Assembly: GCA_964292325.1 (NCBI GenBank)
Contig: CAXYVG010000003.1
Location: 1-64,000, forward strand
Direction: 5' to 3'
Origin: CTSoil-075 sp964292325
GTDB lineage: Bacteria > Bacillota > Negativicutes > DSM-13327
DNA length: 64,000 nucleotides
Shown here: in pieces, positions 8,318 to 17,771 of the stretch
Numbering within the stretch: the first letter of the stretch is position 1
Layout of the letters: every line of letters begins with the position of its first letter
Program-made: the position numbers and the translations under genes
The notes under the pieces: generated by a model
Seen by the model: the letters and a program-made list of their open reading frames with translations, nothing else
Database searches by the model: none
Told to the model about the DNA's origin: nothing

Positions 8318-9318
8318 TTTTTTACACCTTCATTTAAAAACATATCCGGCAACTCAGGCATATCATTCATGTTTTTACAATACCATTCTGCGGTCTTTAA
8401 AACACCTTCATCTAAGTCTATTTTAGCACGGTACCCAATTAGTTCTTTAGCCTTTTGAACACTCGGAATACGCAGTTCAATATCGGCTGATAATGGATCA
8501 CGAAACACAATTTTCGATTTTGAGTTTAATACCCGGCATACGGTTTGCGCTAATCCGTAAATCGTCGTTACTGCCCTAGCATTACCAATATTAAAAGATT
8601 CGCCAATCGCCTTTTCATGAGATAACCCTAGCATAACACCATCTACCATATCATCTACATAACACCATGCACGGATTTGATTACCATCACCAAATATATA
8701 TATATCTTCATTTTTCAATGCTTTGCGGATAAATATCTGAATGGCACCCTCTCCAATTTGACCAGGACCATAAATATTAAACGGCCGTACAGTCACAGTA
8801 GGAAGCCCATATTGCCTATGATAAGCATGAGTCAGATGTTCTCCAGCTAATTTACTAACAGCATATGTCCACCTTGCTTCGCCTACTGCACCCGTTACAG
8901 TCTCACTACCCTCATCAACTTTAAAAGCATGAGAGCCAAATACTTCAGATGTTGAAAAATCCATAAACCGTTCAATATTCCCGCCTTTACGAGCAGCTTC
9001 CAGAATATTAGCCGTTCCCAACATATTTACACGCATTGTATTGACTGGGTTTTTCACAGTATTATCAATACCAGCAATCGCCGCTGCATGTACAACAATT
9101 TGCGCACCGTCAATTGCCTGTTCCAGTTTATGATTATCTAAAATATCCCCTGCAATTAATTGAAGATTTGGGTGTTTAGCATATGATTTTCCAGAAAGAG
9201 AATCTCTATCAAAATTATCATATACAACAATTTCATTATCTTGTACCAAGCGTTCGATCAATGTAGAGCCAATAAATCCGGCTCCTCCTGTGATAAAAAT
9301 TTTTTTATTTTTCAACAT
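8314..9318 (-). CDS. NAD-dependent sugar-nucleotide epimerase/dehydratase
   Basis: The 334-aa extended short-chain dehydrogenase has the nucleotide-binding motif TGGAGFIGSTL (about 10-20), a serine in STSEVFG, and the catalytic YAVSK. RPFNIYGPGQ is typical of GalE- or RmlB-like enzymes. It leads the three-gene module with the aminotransferase and acyltransferase, so it likely makes the keto sugar or epimerises the precursor. The start ATG at 9318 has only a modest purine tract upstream. Specificity cannot be read from the sequence. Confidence 0.87.
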   Translation of the reverse strand: MLKNKKIFITGGAGFIGSTLIERLVQDNEIVVYDNFDRDSLSGKSYAKHPNLQLIAGDILDNHKLEQAIDGAQIVVHAAAIAGIDNTVKNPVNTMRVNMLGTANILEAARKGGNIERFMDFSTSEVFGSHAFKVDEGSETVTGAVGEARWTYAVSKLAGEHLTHAYHRQYGLPTVTVRPFNIYGPGQIGEGAIQIFIRKALKNEDIYIFGDGNQIRAWCYVDDMVDGVMLGLSHEKAIGESFNIGNARAVTTIYGLAQTVCRVLNSKSKIVFRDPLSADIELRIPSVQKAKELIGYRAKIDLDEGVLKTAEWYCKNMNDMPELPDMFLNEGVKK

Positions 9319-9379
9319 ATCTCAAATACGTCCTTTATCATTTTTTTAGAAATTAGTATCTCCATAGTTATGATTATAT

Positions 9380-12300
9380 CTACAATTTTTGATAAATAGA
9401 AATTAGCCTCTCGGCAATATCATCCGCATCATGATTTTTCTCTACATACCTGCGGCCTCTCTTACCTAATTCTGGAAGCATGTCCATGTTACATAAAATA
9501 TGTCGTAATACATCGGTAATCGTATCCGGATTAGCAATAATAATTGGTAAATCATCAAAATATTTATCTCGCATATATTCACTAATCCAACAAACTACAG
9601 GCTTACCCATAGCCATAGCCTCAACTGCCAACACGCCATGTGATCCAATTAAAATTTGATCAATAATCAAATCCGCTTGTTGATAGGCTTGTTTCGCTTG
9701 TTCATGGCTCATTCCTTGAATTAATTGAAAATCAAAATCATATTCCTGCTGCAATATCTCGATCGCACGTAATATATGTTTTGTTCCTTTCACCTCAGGA
9801 CTCGTTGGTGCATGAACAAATAAAGGTTTAGGATTGGCTTTTGTCGTCTGAGGACAATAACTTGCGATATCAATCGCCACTGGCAATATATGAACATTTG
9901 GGAAATAATCTTTGACATAAAGATTTAATTCCTGATCACCAACAACGCAGTGTGTAATATACTTCGCTATTTTTTTCATATCTTGTATAATTTTTGATTC
10001 ATTAGTACTTTTCACCATTGCATATGGATTATATTTCTGCGCTACAGATAAACGCCGGACATCCGATCCCCAATAATTCATAAGTACTTTTTTCCCATGT
10101 GATTTCAACAATGGTAGATCGGAGTTATTTAAAGTTAAAGACGTACCAAAGTGAAAATGAAAAATATCATACTCAGTTAATGCTTGTTTCGCAAATTTAT
10201 TGATTCTTCCATTAACCTCCTGTTGTGTCTTACAATCCTGAAAAATATTAATATCGCCTTGATAACCTAAATATGATGAGTAATAATTGACATAACGCGC
10301 TTGATAACCATTTTTTTGTAACCCACCCGTTAAAGCATGCATTTGATTGGCAATTTCCATCGTACCATGTAAAATTTTAACTTCTTGCAATGGTTTTTCC
10401 AACGTGAGTACTTCGCGCTCCAGTCCTTGTTCTGCCATTGCAATAGTCGCTTTCATCTCATTAATATCTGAATCGTTAGCAATGATTTGCTCATATTCAG
10501 CAATTACAGCACTCGCTTGTATAAAATCGCCCTTATTAATAAACTGCTTAATATTTTCTTTGATCATTTTCTGATATTGCAATAACTCATTATTGCTATC
10601 CTGCAACGATCTGTCCTCTTCGAATTGCTGAAGTAATATTCCCACGCCCTTTTTCATCGCCCCAAAAGCTTGTAATGCTTCCCGCAAATATTTTATATAT
10701 TCGCTTGAATCCAAATTTGTGTTACATTGTGCATGATACATATAAATGAAGAATATTTCTTCATCATTTTTCACATCATAAACTAACTTATCTTCAATAA
10801 CAATTGAGTTATAAACTGCTTGTATATATGAAATACCATCACGGATATAGCGGTCAAAAATAACTTTATACTGATCAGGAGTTAATTTATCTAACATCAA
10901 AGCATATCGACATAAGGCCTTACTAATTTTTTTATCGTCTATTTCCGTCCCAGTATCATAAGTTTGTAAATACTCATAAATTTGCAAACTTACATTCGTA
11001 TGCTTTTTTGCTATATATTCTATATAATAGTTTAACCGCAGTTCCTGGAAATTGTTAAAAAGCGTATTTAGAAAATATTTTTGTTTCAATAGATAATATA
11101 TTATTTCACCATAATATATGGGTAACTTAGAAATATCTAATTGTTTGATCGCTTCTATTGTCTTATCCGTAAAAGCGTTTTTTTTATCTTCCAAAATCAT
11201 TTTACATAACAACCCATAATTATTATCTAGTTCCTGAAAAACCTCAGCGATAGCATCCATTTTATTATCGCTAAACTCACTTGTCACATTTTGTATCATT
11301 TCATAAAACACTTCATGTATATCGTCAAACTGTCCCATCAAAAGATCATAATACTTCTTTAATTCTTGATATTTATTTAACTCTATATACATGAAAATAG
11401 TATTTTTCAAATTATCAATTATAAAATTCTTACTAAAAAGTTTTCCTGCATATAATAGAGCTTGCTCAGGATTTCCAACTTTCTTATATAAATTGGAAAG
11501 ATTATAATATGCTAATTCTACTTGTCCTATTGAATATACTATAATAGATGTATCTTGCTTAGTCTCATTTTCTTCTTCAAGTAATGTAAGATATTTCTCA
11601 TAATTATCAATAGACTCTTGATATTTTTGATGCACAGCTTGTGCTTCCGCTAAATAGTAATATATATCGATATAACCTTCTTTAACAGTCAGCGCTTCCA
11701 AACAAAATTCTTCTACTTTCTGATGATTGCGCGTAAGTTGATACATTAAAGCCATGCCAGTGTAAATATACATATATTCCTTGAAATCAACTTTTATCCG
11801 TTTGCATGCAGCATAAGCTTGCTCAATAATGGACACAGCCTCTTGATGATCGTTATGCATCCCATAAGTAACTGCCAACTGATACCAATAGTATATATTA
11901 TCTGGATCTTTTTCTAATTCACTTTTCAGCATCGCACTCGTGCGCAGAAATTTTTTCTCCATTAATGCTTTATCAGTTGACATATAGCCATAATGAAGTA
12001 TACTCGCTTCAATTTTAACGGTTAAACCGTCAAAAATTGGTTGATTATGAACCGCACCTTCATAACGAAATGTATCATTGTTTTTGAATAGTCTTGGTGA
12101 TAATAACACTGAAAAATTTGCTAAGTCATTTTCATCCGCTAAATTTTTCACTGTTACGATTGCTGCACCATACTTTTTACTGATCGGCGATTTCAAAAAA
12201 TCAACTATGACTTCAGTCTTTTCCAACACTTCATCAGCATCAATGACCAGAAACCATTCTCCTTTGCCATAGCTTATGGTCATATTGCGCATTTCGGCAA

Positions 12301-12493
12301 AATCATTATTCCATGGATGGAAATATACTTTATCCGTATATTTTTTTGCAATTTCTACTGTATTATCATCCGAACCTGTATCAACGATAATCAGCTCCGA
12401 TTTAATCGCATCACGGAGCGGTTTAAGACTTTGCAAGCATCTTTCTAGATCTTTTGATTCGTTTTTCACCATCATGCCGATACTAAGCTTCAT
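9380..12493 (-). CDS. Two-domain glycosyltransferase with TPR middle (probable flagellin glycosyltransferase)
   Basis: The 1037-aa protein has three parts. The N-terminal GT2 domain (about 1-200) has GMMVKNESKDLERCLQSL, VDTGSDDNT and the DAD metal site at 85-87. The middle (about 200-690) has TPR-like helical repeats. The C-terminal domain (about 700-1037) looks GT4/GT1-like, with FHFHFG, a WGSDVRR segment, HAPTSPEVKGT and GSHGVLAVEAMAMGKPVV (about 940-965). TPR-linked glycosyltransferases often modify flagellin on serine or threonine. It lies directly downstream of the flagellin gene but behind its own terminator. The role is inferred from domains and neighbourhood. Confidence 0.85.
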   Translation of the reverse strand: MKLSIGMMVKNESKDLERCLQSLKPLRDAIKSELIIVDTGSDDNTVEIAKKYTDKVYFHPWNNDFAEMRNMTISYGKGEWFLVIDADEVLEKTEVIVDFLKSPISKKYGAAIVTVKNLADENDLANFSVLLSPRLFKNNDTFRYEGAVHNQPIFDGLTVKIEASILHYGYMSTDKALMEKKFLRTSAMLKSELEKDPDNIYYWYQLAVTYGMHNDHQEAVSIIEQAYAACKRIKVDFKEYMYIYTGMALMYQLTRNHQKVEEFCLEALTVKEGYIDIYYYLAEAQAVHQKYQESIDNYEKYLTLLEEENETKQDTSIIVYSIGQVELAYYNLSNLYKKVGNPEQALLYAGKLFSKNFIIDNLKNTIFMYIELNKYQELKKYYDLLMGQFDDIHEVFYEMIQNVTSEFSDNKMDAIAEVFQELDNNYGLLCKMILEDKKNAFTDKTIEAIKQLDISKLPIYYGEIIYYLLKQKYFLNTLFNNFQELRLNYYIEYIAKKHTNVSLQIYEYLQTYDTGTEIDDKKISKALCRYALMLDKLTPDQYKVIFDRYIRDGISYIQAVYNSIVIEDKLVYDVKNDEEIFFIYMYHAQCNTNLDSSEYIKYLREALQAFGAMKKGVGILLQQFEEDRSLQDSNNELLQYQKMIKENIKQFINKGDFIQASAVIAEYEQIIANDSDINEMKATIAMAEQGLEREVLTLEKPLQEVKILHGTMEIANQMHALTGGLQKNGYQARYVNYYSSYLGYQGDINIFQDCKTQQEVNGRINKFAKQALTEYDIFHFHFGTSLTLNNSDLPLLKSHGKKVLMNYWGSDVRRLSVAQKYNPYAMVKSTNESKIIQDMKKIAKYITHCVVGDQELNLYVKDYFPNVHILPVAIDIASYCPQTTKANPKPLFVHAPTSPEVKGTKHILRAIEILQQEYDFDFQLIQGMSHEQAKQAYQQADLIIDQILIGSHGVLAVEAMAMGKPVVCWISEYMRDKYFDDLPIIIANPDTITDVLRHILCNMDMLPELGKRGRRYVEKNHDADDIAERLISIYQKL

Positions 12494-12518
12494 TGAAAAC
12501 CCCTCTTTTTTCTAATAA

Positions 12519-12568
12519 ATATAGATTATATACAAAATTCTTTACAAAATTCTCTATATAATCTATAT
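12519..12568. repeat. 14-bp inverted repeat upstream of the large glycosyltransferase
   Basis: Arms 12519-12532 and 12555-12568 are exact reverse complements, with ACAAAATTCT twice in the loop. The element lies 25 nt before the glycosyltransferase start, in an AT-rich leader. It could be an operator or an RNA hairpin; nothing else was seen between 12494 and 12610. Confidence 0.5.
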
Positions 12569-12615
12569 ATTATATCACCTATATATTTTACTTTTTTTAT
12601 GCTTATACACATTTT

Positions 12616-12648
12616 AAAAGGGACTCTGGACGTTCCAGAGTCCCTTTT
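12616..12648 (-). terminator. Strong bidirectional hairpin terminator of the flagellin gene
   Basis: A perfect 15-bp stem (12616-12630 with 12634-12648) around a 3-nt loop has T-rich tails on both strands. It lies 10 nt beyond the flagellin stop codon. Confidence 0.92.
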
Positions 12649-12658
12649 ATTTTTTTTA

Positions 12659-14179
12659 TTAACCTTGTAACAACTGAAGTACTGATTGAGGCTGTTGATT
12701 GGCTTTTGCCAACATCGCAGTTGCAGCTGATTGAAGAATATTGTTCTTTTGATAAGTACTCATTTCCAAAGCCATATCGACATCACGAATGCGGGATTCA
12801 GATGCTGTTATGTTTTCGTTAGAAGTATTCAAGTTATCAATTGTATTCGTCAATCTGTTTTGGTAGGCACCTAGTTGTGAACGTTGTTGTGAAACAGTGT
12901 TAATCGCTTTGTCAATTGTAGTAATGGCAGTGTTAGAAGCATCTTGCGTACTAACATCAATACCAGCAACAACAGTAGCATTACTAGCTACCCCACCAGT
13001 ACCAGTCAACACAGCAGCTTTTGAAGTAGTTGATTTAGCTAGAGCTGTTAATGATGCACTAGTCAATTTAGAATAAGTAAATTGTAGAGAAACCGTTTGA
13101 CCAGAATCACCATCTCCAACTACCGCTGAAGTATCACCCTTATGCACAATTGTAGCAGGTCCAATATTAACACCAGCTGCAGTATGATCTTTCAACTGCA
13201 AAGTATCATAACCAGCTTTTACGCTGAAATTATAGGAATCGCCAACAGTATAATGTTGCAGAGTACTTGCAGAGCTCGCTGATGAAGCTGCAAATTTAAA
13301 GGTCATACCATCAACTTTAACACCTGCTACGAAGTTACCACTTAGATTTTTCCAGCTTGTACCACCATCTGTAGAGTAACTAATACTTGCAACAGTACTC
13401 GAACCAGCAGCAGCAGTACCAGTAGAAGTTACAGAAGCAATTTTCACTGTATAGTTAGCATCAACAGAACCAGTATAAGACGTTCCTGCTGTAGCTGCCA
13501 ACAAAGCAGTATTCGTAACCGCTGAAGAACTAGTTGTAACCTGATTATTCATCGATGCAGCAGTAAGAGTGCTTTGGATTCTAAAGCTACCAGCTGCAAT
13601 TCCTCTGGATACACTGGTGATATTAAGACCTGTACTATTAGGAGCCACACTCGCAGCTGTGATGGTATTGCTAGCTACACCAAGAGACTGAGCATCCATT
13701 GCAGTAACGGAAACACTAAGGTTTTGGTTAGCATTCGCACCAATATGGAATGTATCACTCATACCACCAGCCAATAAGTTCTGAGTATTAAACTCAGTTG
13801 TATTGGAGATACGGCTGATTTCTTTAGCTAACTGATCGACTTCGCCTTGGATTTTCTGACGATCATCTGCAGTATTTGTATCAGTAGCGGACTGAACTGC
13901 CAATGCTCTCATTCTTTGCAGAATGCTATGAGTTTGATCGAGTCCACCTTCAGCTGTTTGCAACAATGAGATACCATTTTGTGCATTACTGGAAGATTGT
14001 TTCAAACCACTGATCTGGCCTCTCATTTTTTCTGTGATTGCAAGTCCTGCGGCATCGTCAGCCGCACTATTGATGCGTCGACCCGTTGATAAATTCCCGA
14101 TGGCTTTTTCAGTAGCCTTTGTGTTTTTGGTTAATGCATTGAAAGTACTCAATGCGGAAATATTTTGATTGATAATCAT
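12659..14179 (-). CDS. hag: Flagellin
   Basis: The 506-aa filament protein has the conserved N-terminus MIINQNISALSTFNAL, LSTGRRINSAADDAAGLAI and MRGQISGLKQ. The C-terminus has SASESRIRDVDMALEMSTYQ-like residues ending QQPQSVLQLLQG. The variable centre (about 160-400) contains one copy of a module with YSTDGGTSW near residue 267, also present twice each in FlgL and FlgK. The ATG has a GGGAGGA Shine-Dalgarno. The leader of about 110 nt carries candidate CsrA sites and a hairpin, and a sigma-28-like promoter lies upstream. It is exported by the flagellar type III system, chaperoned by FliS and balanced by FliW. Confidence 0.96.
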   Translation of the reverse strand: MIINQNISALSTFNALTKNTKATEKAIGNLSTGRRINSAADDAAGLAITEKMRGQISGLKQSSSNAQNGISLLQTAEGGLDQTHSILQRMRALAVQSATDTNTADDRQKIQGEVDQLAKEISRISNTTEFNTQNLLAGGMSDTFHIGANANQNLSVSVTAMDAQSLGVASNTITAASVAPNSTGLNITSVSRGIAAGSFRIQSTLTAASMNNQVTTSSSAVTNTALLAATAGTSYTGSVDANYTVKIASVTSTGTAAAGSSTVASISYSTDGGTSWKNLSGNFVAGVKVDGMTFKFAASSASSASTLQHYTVGDSYNFSVKAGYDTLQLKDHTAAGVNIGPATIVHKGDTSAVVGDGDSGQTVSLQFTYSKLTSASLTALAKSTTSKAAVLTGTGGVASNATVVAGIDVSTQDASNTAITTIDKAINTVSQQRSQLGAYQNRLTNTIDNLNTSNENITASESRIRDVDMALEMSTYQKNNILQSAATAMLAKANQQPQSVLQLLQG

Positions 14180-14186
14180 GATATTA

Positions 14187-14279
14187 TTCCTCCCTGATTT
14201 TTATACTAGGCATCCTTGCCCAGTTATTTACTCTAATACTGACGGATTCACCCCGGCCGGTTATGAATGAATCAGTATT
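14187..14279 (-). promoter_or_regulatory. Flagellin leader with two candidate CsrA-binding sites and a hairpin
   Basis: On the minus strand, GGCAAGGATGCC (14209-14220) places AAGGAT in the loop of a 3-bp GGC/GCC stem. This is close to the CsrA consensus ACAAGGAUGU. A second GGA-containing site, AGGGAGGA (about 14187-14194), covers the Shine-Dalgarno. Further up, AATACTGA (14235-14242) pairs with TCAGTATT (14272-14279). CsrA and FliW are encoded about 3.5 kb away, and the two-site layout resembles the Bacillus subtilis hag leader. Confidence 0.65.
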
Positions 14280-14296
14280 TAAGTTTCTCACTAATG

Positions 14297-14323
14297 TTAT
14301 CGTATAGTTTGGTGATAATATTA
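14297..14323 (-). promoter_or_regulatory. Sigma-28-like promoter of the flagellin gene
   Basis: The minus strand reads TAATATTA, 11 nt, then TACGATAA (-10 at 14297-14304). It fits the TAAA-N15-GCCGATAA pattern moderately well and lies about 118 nt before the start codon. Confidence 0.55.
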
Positions 14324-14366
14324 ATAGTGAAACTAAATAATTTATAAATATTTCGCATTATTTTTT

Positions 14367-14699
14367 CTAGGTTTTTCGATTTATAAAATTACCAGCTACA
14401 CTATTCATGCCATCATAAGCTTGGGATATATTTTTTCGATTCTTCATGGTATTAAATAACAAATTAAATTGATTCATCAACTCTTGATTGGCTTGTTGAA
14501 TTTCCAGTAACATTTTTTTGCCTTCTGGCGATGCATAGTATGCTTTATCAGCTATCTTTTCTAGCTCTAATTGCACTGTTTCACGTTGCTCTACCAATGA
14601 GAAGAACATCTTCAAATCATTTTTACTCAAAAATTTTTTCATTTCTACGGTTAAAAATAGATAATCTTGCCACTTAGCCCGCAATAACGCATTGCCCAT
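14367..14699 (-). CDS. fliT: FliT-like flagellar chaperone
   Basis: The 110-aa all-helical, charged protein lies directly after fliS, with 1 nt between the stop and this ATG. Size, helical content and position match FliT-family export chaperones for FliD in Firmicutes. No sharp catalytic motif is expected in this family, so the name rests mainly on position and general character. Transcription likely continues from the flaG-fliD promoter. Confidence 0.7.
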   Translation of the reverse strand: MGNALLRAKWQDYLFLTVEMKKFLSKNDLKMFFSLVEQRETVQLELEKIADKAYYASPEGKKMLLEIQQANQELMNQFNLLFNTMKNRKNISQAYDGMNSVAGNFINRKT

Positions 14700-14700
14700 A

Positions 14701-15093
14701 CTACTTGCCTACTGCCTTATCTTGGCGTACTAGCTTCATAGCTTGAAACCAAGTATCACGAAATTCCACCAATAAGCGTTTGGCCTCTTCTAACTGGGTT
14801 ATATCTTTCTTTATATTTCCTTGGATTAGGCAATGCAATATATATTCATCAATTAATAACCATGTCTGAGAAATTTCTAACGTCATATCCATCGTTACCA
14901 TGAATTCATGAACGATAGCTTGCGCTTTCATATTCGCAGCATGAGCTTGTGGTATATTATTTTCTTCAACAGCCAGAATGCTTTCTGTAACAAATCGGAT
15001 AGCTCCATTGTATAACATCAGAGTCAATTCTTCTGGCGATGCGGTCATAATTTGTTGTCTTTTATATGCATTAGCAGTATTCGTAGCATTCAT
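14701..15093 (-). CDS. fliS: Flagellar chaperone FliS
   Basis: The 130-aa protein begins MNATNTANAYKRQQI and shows the FliS hallmarks ANAYK and SPEELTLMLYNGAIRF. FliS binds the C-terminus of flagellin in the cytoplasm and delivers it to the export gate. The open frame reaches 15135, but the ATG at 15093 has an AAGGAGG Shine-Dalgarno and gives the family start. It lies between fliD and the FliT-like gene. Confidence 0.93.
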   Translation of the reverse strand: MNATNTANAYKRQQIMTASPEELTLMLYNGAIRFVTESILAVEENNIPQAHAANMKAQAIVHEFMVTMDMTLEISQTWLLIDEYILHCLIQGNIKKDITQLEEAKRLLVEFRDTWFQAMKLVRQDKAVGK

Positions 15094-15154
15094 GACACTT
15101 CCTCCTTGTAGTTCCCAATATGCATATAGAACCAATACTATTTATCAGTGAAAA

Positions 15155-16963
15155 TCAACTACCACCAAGCAAAGAAGCTAACGATGAACTTTGCGCAGTT
15201 AACTTTGCAAGTGCAGTTTCCATTGCATTAAACTTGGTATAGTAGCGACTTTCTTCATCTGCCAAAAAGTCACTCATCGTTGACATTCGTTCCGTCAATT
15301 CATAAATATTTCTCCCAACCGTACTCGTGATATCAGCAGTTGTAGATGCTGTCGCACCAGCTTCTTTTACAATACTCGCCGCTGCCGTTTTCATAATTGT
15401 GCTTAATCTAGTAGCAATCCCATTTGTTGCAGTGGTAGTACCTGTCGTGCCAAACACTTTGTACGCAGCATTAGGATCAGCTTGCAGCGCTGTTGTCAGC
15501 ACCGTCTCATCTAAGTATATCTTGCCATTATCGGTATAATCATTACTAGTTGTAATTCCAAGACTAGCAGCAGTCTTATAATTACCAGTCAATCCAGATA
15601 CCGCACTAGTAAAAGCAGTCCGCATCGATTCCCCTACCGTTTTAAGAATGGAATCATTGTGGAGCATACCACTTTTGGCCTTTACCGTCCATAGAGAGAT
15701 ATCGGTATCTTTCATTGCTGATTTTTGTTCATCCGTTAATGGCGTATAGTCGGTATAGCGCGTCTCTTTTACTTCACTATAAAGCGAACTCAACATTGTG
15801 TTGTAGGCAGCAACAAAAGCTTTCACACTAGCGACGGCGCTCGTCACATCACTCGTAATGCCAATCGTTGTCGAGCCTGTTGACAACGCATTATACGTTA
15901 CACCCGCAATCGTAAATTTATTACTAGACTCTGTCATGCTCACACCATCGAGTTTGATTTGAGCATCTTGTCCTGTCTTATTAGTAAGTTTTAAACGATT
16001 ATTTAAAAAGCTAGTGGTATTAGTATCACTACCAGAAAACTCCAATGTAGTATCACTATTATTCGCCTTCAATGTAAATTTACCATTTGTAAAACTAGCG
16101 GTTGCGATTGTATTTCCACTACTATCTTTGGCAGCATTTATTTTATCAAGAATATCCTGAATAGTCCCTGTTGAAGCAACACTAATCGCAGTGCTAGTGG
16201 TACCATCTGAAATATTAAAATTAAGCGTTCCCGTTAACCCCGAAAAAACAGTTCCCAATACATCAGTTGCACTCGTAGCTCCCGTATCAGCAGCACTCGT
16301 AATACCATTACTACCGACTAGCGAAGAAGCAGAAATCTTTAGGTTATCACTTAAAAAAGCCAACCCATTTGTACTACTTCCAGTAAAATCAATGCTAGAA
16401 CTAGCCCCCGTACTATTGGTGTACAGATAAAATCGATCTGCGGTTGTATCATAGGTAGCTGTAACGCCTGCACTAGCATTATTGATTTTACTAACAAAAT
16501 CATTAATACTTGCAGATGAACTGACAGTCACTGATTTACCATTAATCTTGATATCAAAAGAACCACTAATCCCAAATTGGCTCGCCATTGTCGTTTTACT
16601 TGTACCAGTTGTAATCGCTGCGCTACTACTCTCTGTTACACCACTGGCCAATTGTGTTACCTTCAGAGTGTGATTTACATTTGCAGCATCACTCTTAGAC
16701 GTTACCGTCGCAACAGACGTATCACTTGATATCACACTTTTAGGTGACAAAGTACTTTGTTTATTGAAATTAAAAACAGTTGTATTATTAAATTCATTGA
16801 TACTGGTATACATCTTATTATATTCTTCTTTTTTCCAGGTCTGTACCGTTTGTTTCTGCACCAGTGTATTATAAGGTGTACGTGCAGCAGCCATTAATTT
16901 TGTCACCATTGAATCAACATCGATACCAGAACCACTAAGTCCATATGTACGTGTTACACTCAT
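15155..16963 (-). CDS. fliD: Flagellar cap protein FliD
   Basis: The 602-aa filament cap begins MSVTRTYGLSGSGIDVDSMV, the typical FliD N-terminus. Its central region has two flagellin IN-type modules (near residues 133-205 and 240-325), each with a short strand, a DI..KIN helix and a G.L.L strand. The C-terminus (from about 370) has coiled-coil character. The ATG at 16963 is preceded by GGAGG; a GTG two codons upstream is less likely. Its IN modules are the closest visible relatives of the six modules in the large flagellin at 842-3763. Confidence 0.94.
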   Translation of the reverse strand: MSVTRTYGLSGSGIDVDSMVTKLMAAARTPYNTLVQKQTVQTWKKEEYNKMYTSINEFNNTTVFNFNKQSTLSPKSVISSDTSVATVTSKSDAANVNHTLKVTQLASGVTESSSAAITTGTSKTTMASQFGISGSFDIKINGKSVTVSSSASINDFVSKINNASAGVTATYDTTADRFYLYTNSTGASSSIDFTGSSTNGLAFLSDNLKISASSLVGSNGITSAADTGATSATDVLGTVFSGLTGTLNFNISDGTTSTAISVASTGTIQDILDKINAAKDSSGNTIATASFTNGKFTLKANNSDTTLEFSGSDTNTTSFLNNRLKLTNKTGQDAQIKLDGVSMTESSNKFTIAGVTYNALSTGSTTIGITSDVTSAVASVKAFVAAYNTMLSSLYSEVKETRYTDYTPLTDEQKSAMKDTDISLWTVKAKSGMLHNDSILKTVGESMRTAFTSAVSGLTGNYKTAASLGITTSNDYTDNGKIYLDETVLTTALQADPNAAYKVFGTTGTTTATNGIATRLSTIMKTAAASIVKEAGATASTTADITSTVGRNIYELTERMSTMSDFLADEESRYYTKFNAMETALAKLTAQSSSLASLLGGS

Positions 16964-17000
16964 GATCACACCTCCAATTTAAAGTTTAATCTACACATCA

Positions 17001-17435
17001 TTATGCTTTTTTATCTACCAAGGCACCAATATAATCTCTCATCCTTGCTACCGCATCGAGTAATTCATGTGCCGGGAATTCCTTGACTACTTTGTGATTT
17101 TTGCCACTTTGAACCTGCACCATTAATTCATTTGTCTTGTTATGTAATACAAAATGAATATCCGTATTCATCGATTCCATAAAAGTGTTGATTTCATCCG
17201 TAACTTTCGCCAATTCACTTTCGCTAAGTTGTTTCGTCGTAGTTGTAGAATCAGTAGTAGAATCCTGTTTATCATCCGTCCTATTTAAGACAAGCGTTGC
17301 AGAATTTTTCTGCACGCTTCTTACCGATTGTGAGTTAACAGAACTAACAGATACAGCTTCCTCCTGTATCGCAACTGGTTTAGCAGTAACTGCAACCGCT
17401 GAAGATGCACTACTGGCAACAGCATTAATTCCCAT
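17001..17435 (-). CDS. flaG: FlaG family protein
   Basis: The 144-aa protein has a low-complexity, serine/valine-rich N-terminus of about 60 residues and a conserved C-terminal FlaG domain (about 70-140; MNTDIHFVLHNKTNELMVQV and KEFPAHELLD). FlaG proteins affect filament length and are usually encoded just before fliD, as here. The ATG has an AAGGAGG Shine-Dalgarno. A good sigma-28-like promoter lies about 50 nt upstream, so this gene probably heads a flaG-fliD-fliS-fliT unit. Confidence 0.9.
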   Translation of the reverse strand: MGINAVASSASSAVAVTAKPVAIQEEAVSVSSVNSQSVRSVQKNSATLVLNRTDDKQDSTTDSTTTTKQLSESELAKVTDEINTFMESMNTDIHFVLHNKTNELMVQVQSGKNHKVVKEFPAHELLDAVARMRDYIGALVDKKA

Positions 17436-17481
17436 TTCATATACCTCCTTGTATTATGAACAATCTCCTATCCTATATATA

Positions 17482-17508
17482 TTATCGCAATATATAAACA
17501 AAATCTTA
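17482..17508 (-). promoter_or_regulatory. Sigma-28-like promoter for flaG-fliD-fliS-fliT
   Basis: The minus strand reads TAAGATTT (17501-17508), exactly 11 nt, then TGCGATAA (17482-17489). The consensus is TAAAGTTT-N11-GCCGATAA: 6 of 8 bases match in each half and the spacing is correct. Confidence 0.75.
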
Positions 17509-17533
17509 ACAACCTTCTACACTTTTTACTATT

Positions 17534-17770
17534 TTATGACTTATCCGTTTTAATATCTTTTAATATATCCAGTTTCCCAACTGGACTCAGCACTGCAGCC
17601 TGTTTATTTTCCTGCACAATCGAGTCGTATAGTTCACCACGATAAATCTTAATATCCTTAGGAGCATCGATCGCGACGCGAATATTTTCCCCTTGAATAT
17701 TGACAATCGTGATGACTACATTATCACCAATGACAATCCGTTCACCAACTTTTCTAGTGAGAGCCAGCAT
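17534..17770 (-). CDS. csrA: Carbon storage regulator CsrA
   Basis: The 78-aa RNA-binding protein begins MLALTRKVGERIVIGDNVVI and contains the RVAIDAPKDIKIYRGELY segment typical of CsrA. It represses translation by binding GGA motifs, often over Shine-Dalgarno sites. A longer frame exists, but this ATG has a GGGAGG site at the end of fliW and gives the family start; the gap to the fliW stop is 1 nt. FliW binds CsrA and flagellin, so this pair likely sets flagellin translation through the leader at 14187-14220. Confidence 0.95.
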   Translation of the reverse strand: MLALTRKVGERIVIGDNVVITIVNIQGENIRVAIDAPKDIKIYRGELYDSIVQENKQAAVLSPVGKLDILKDIKTDKS

Positions 17771-17771
17771 A

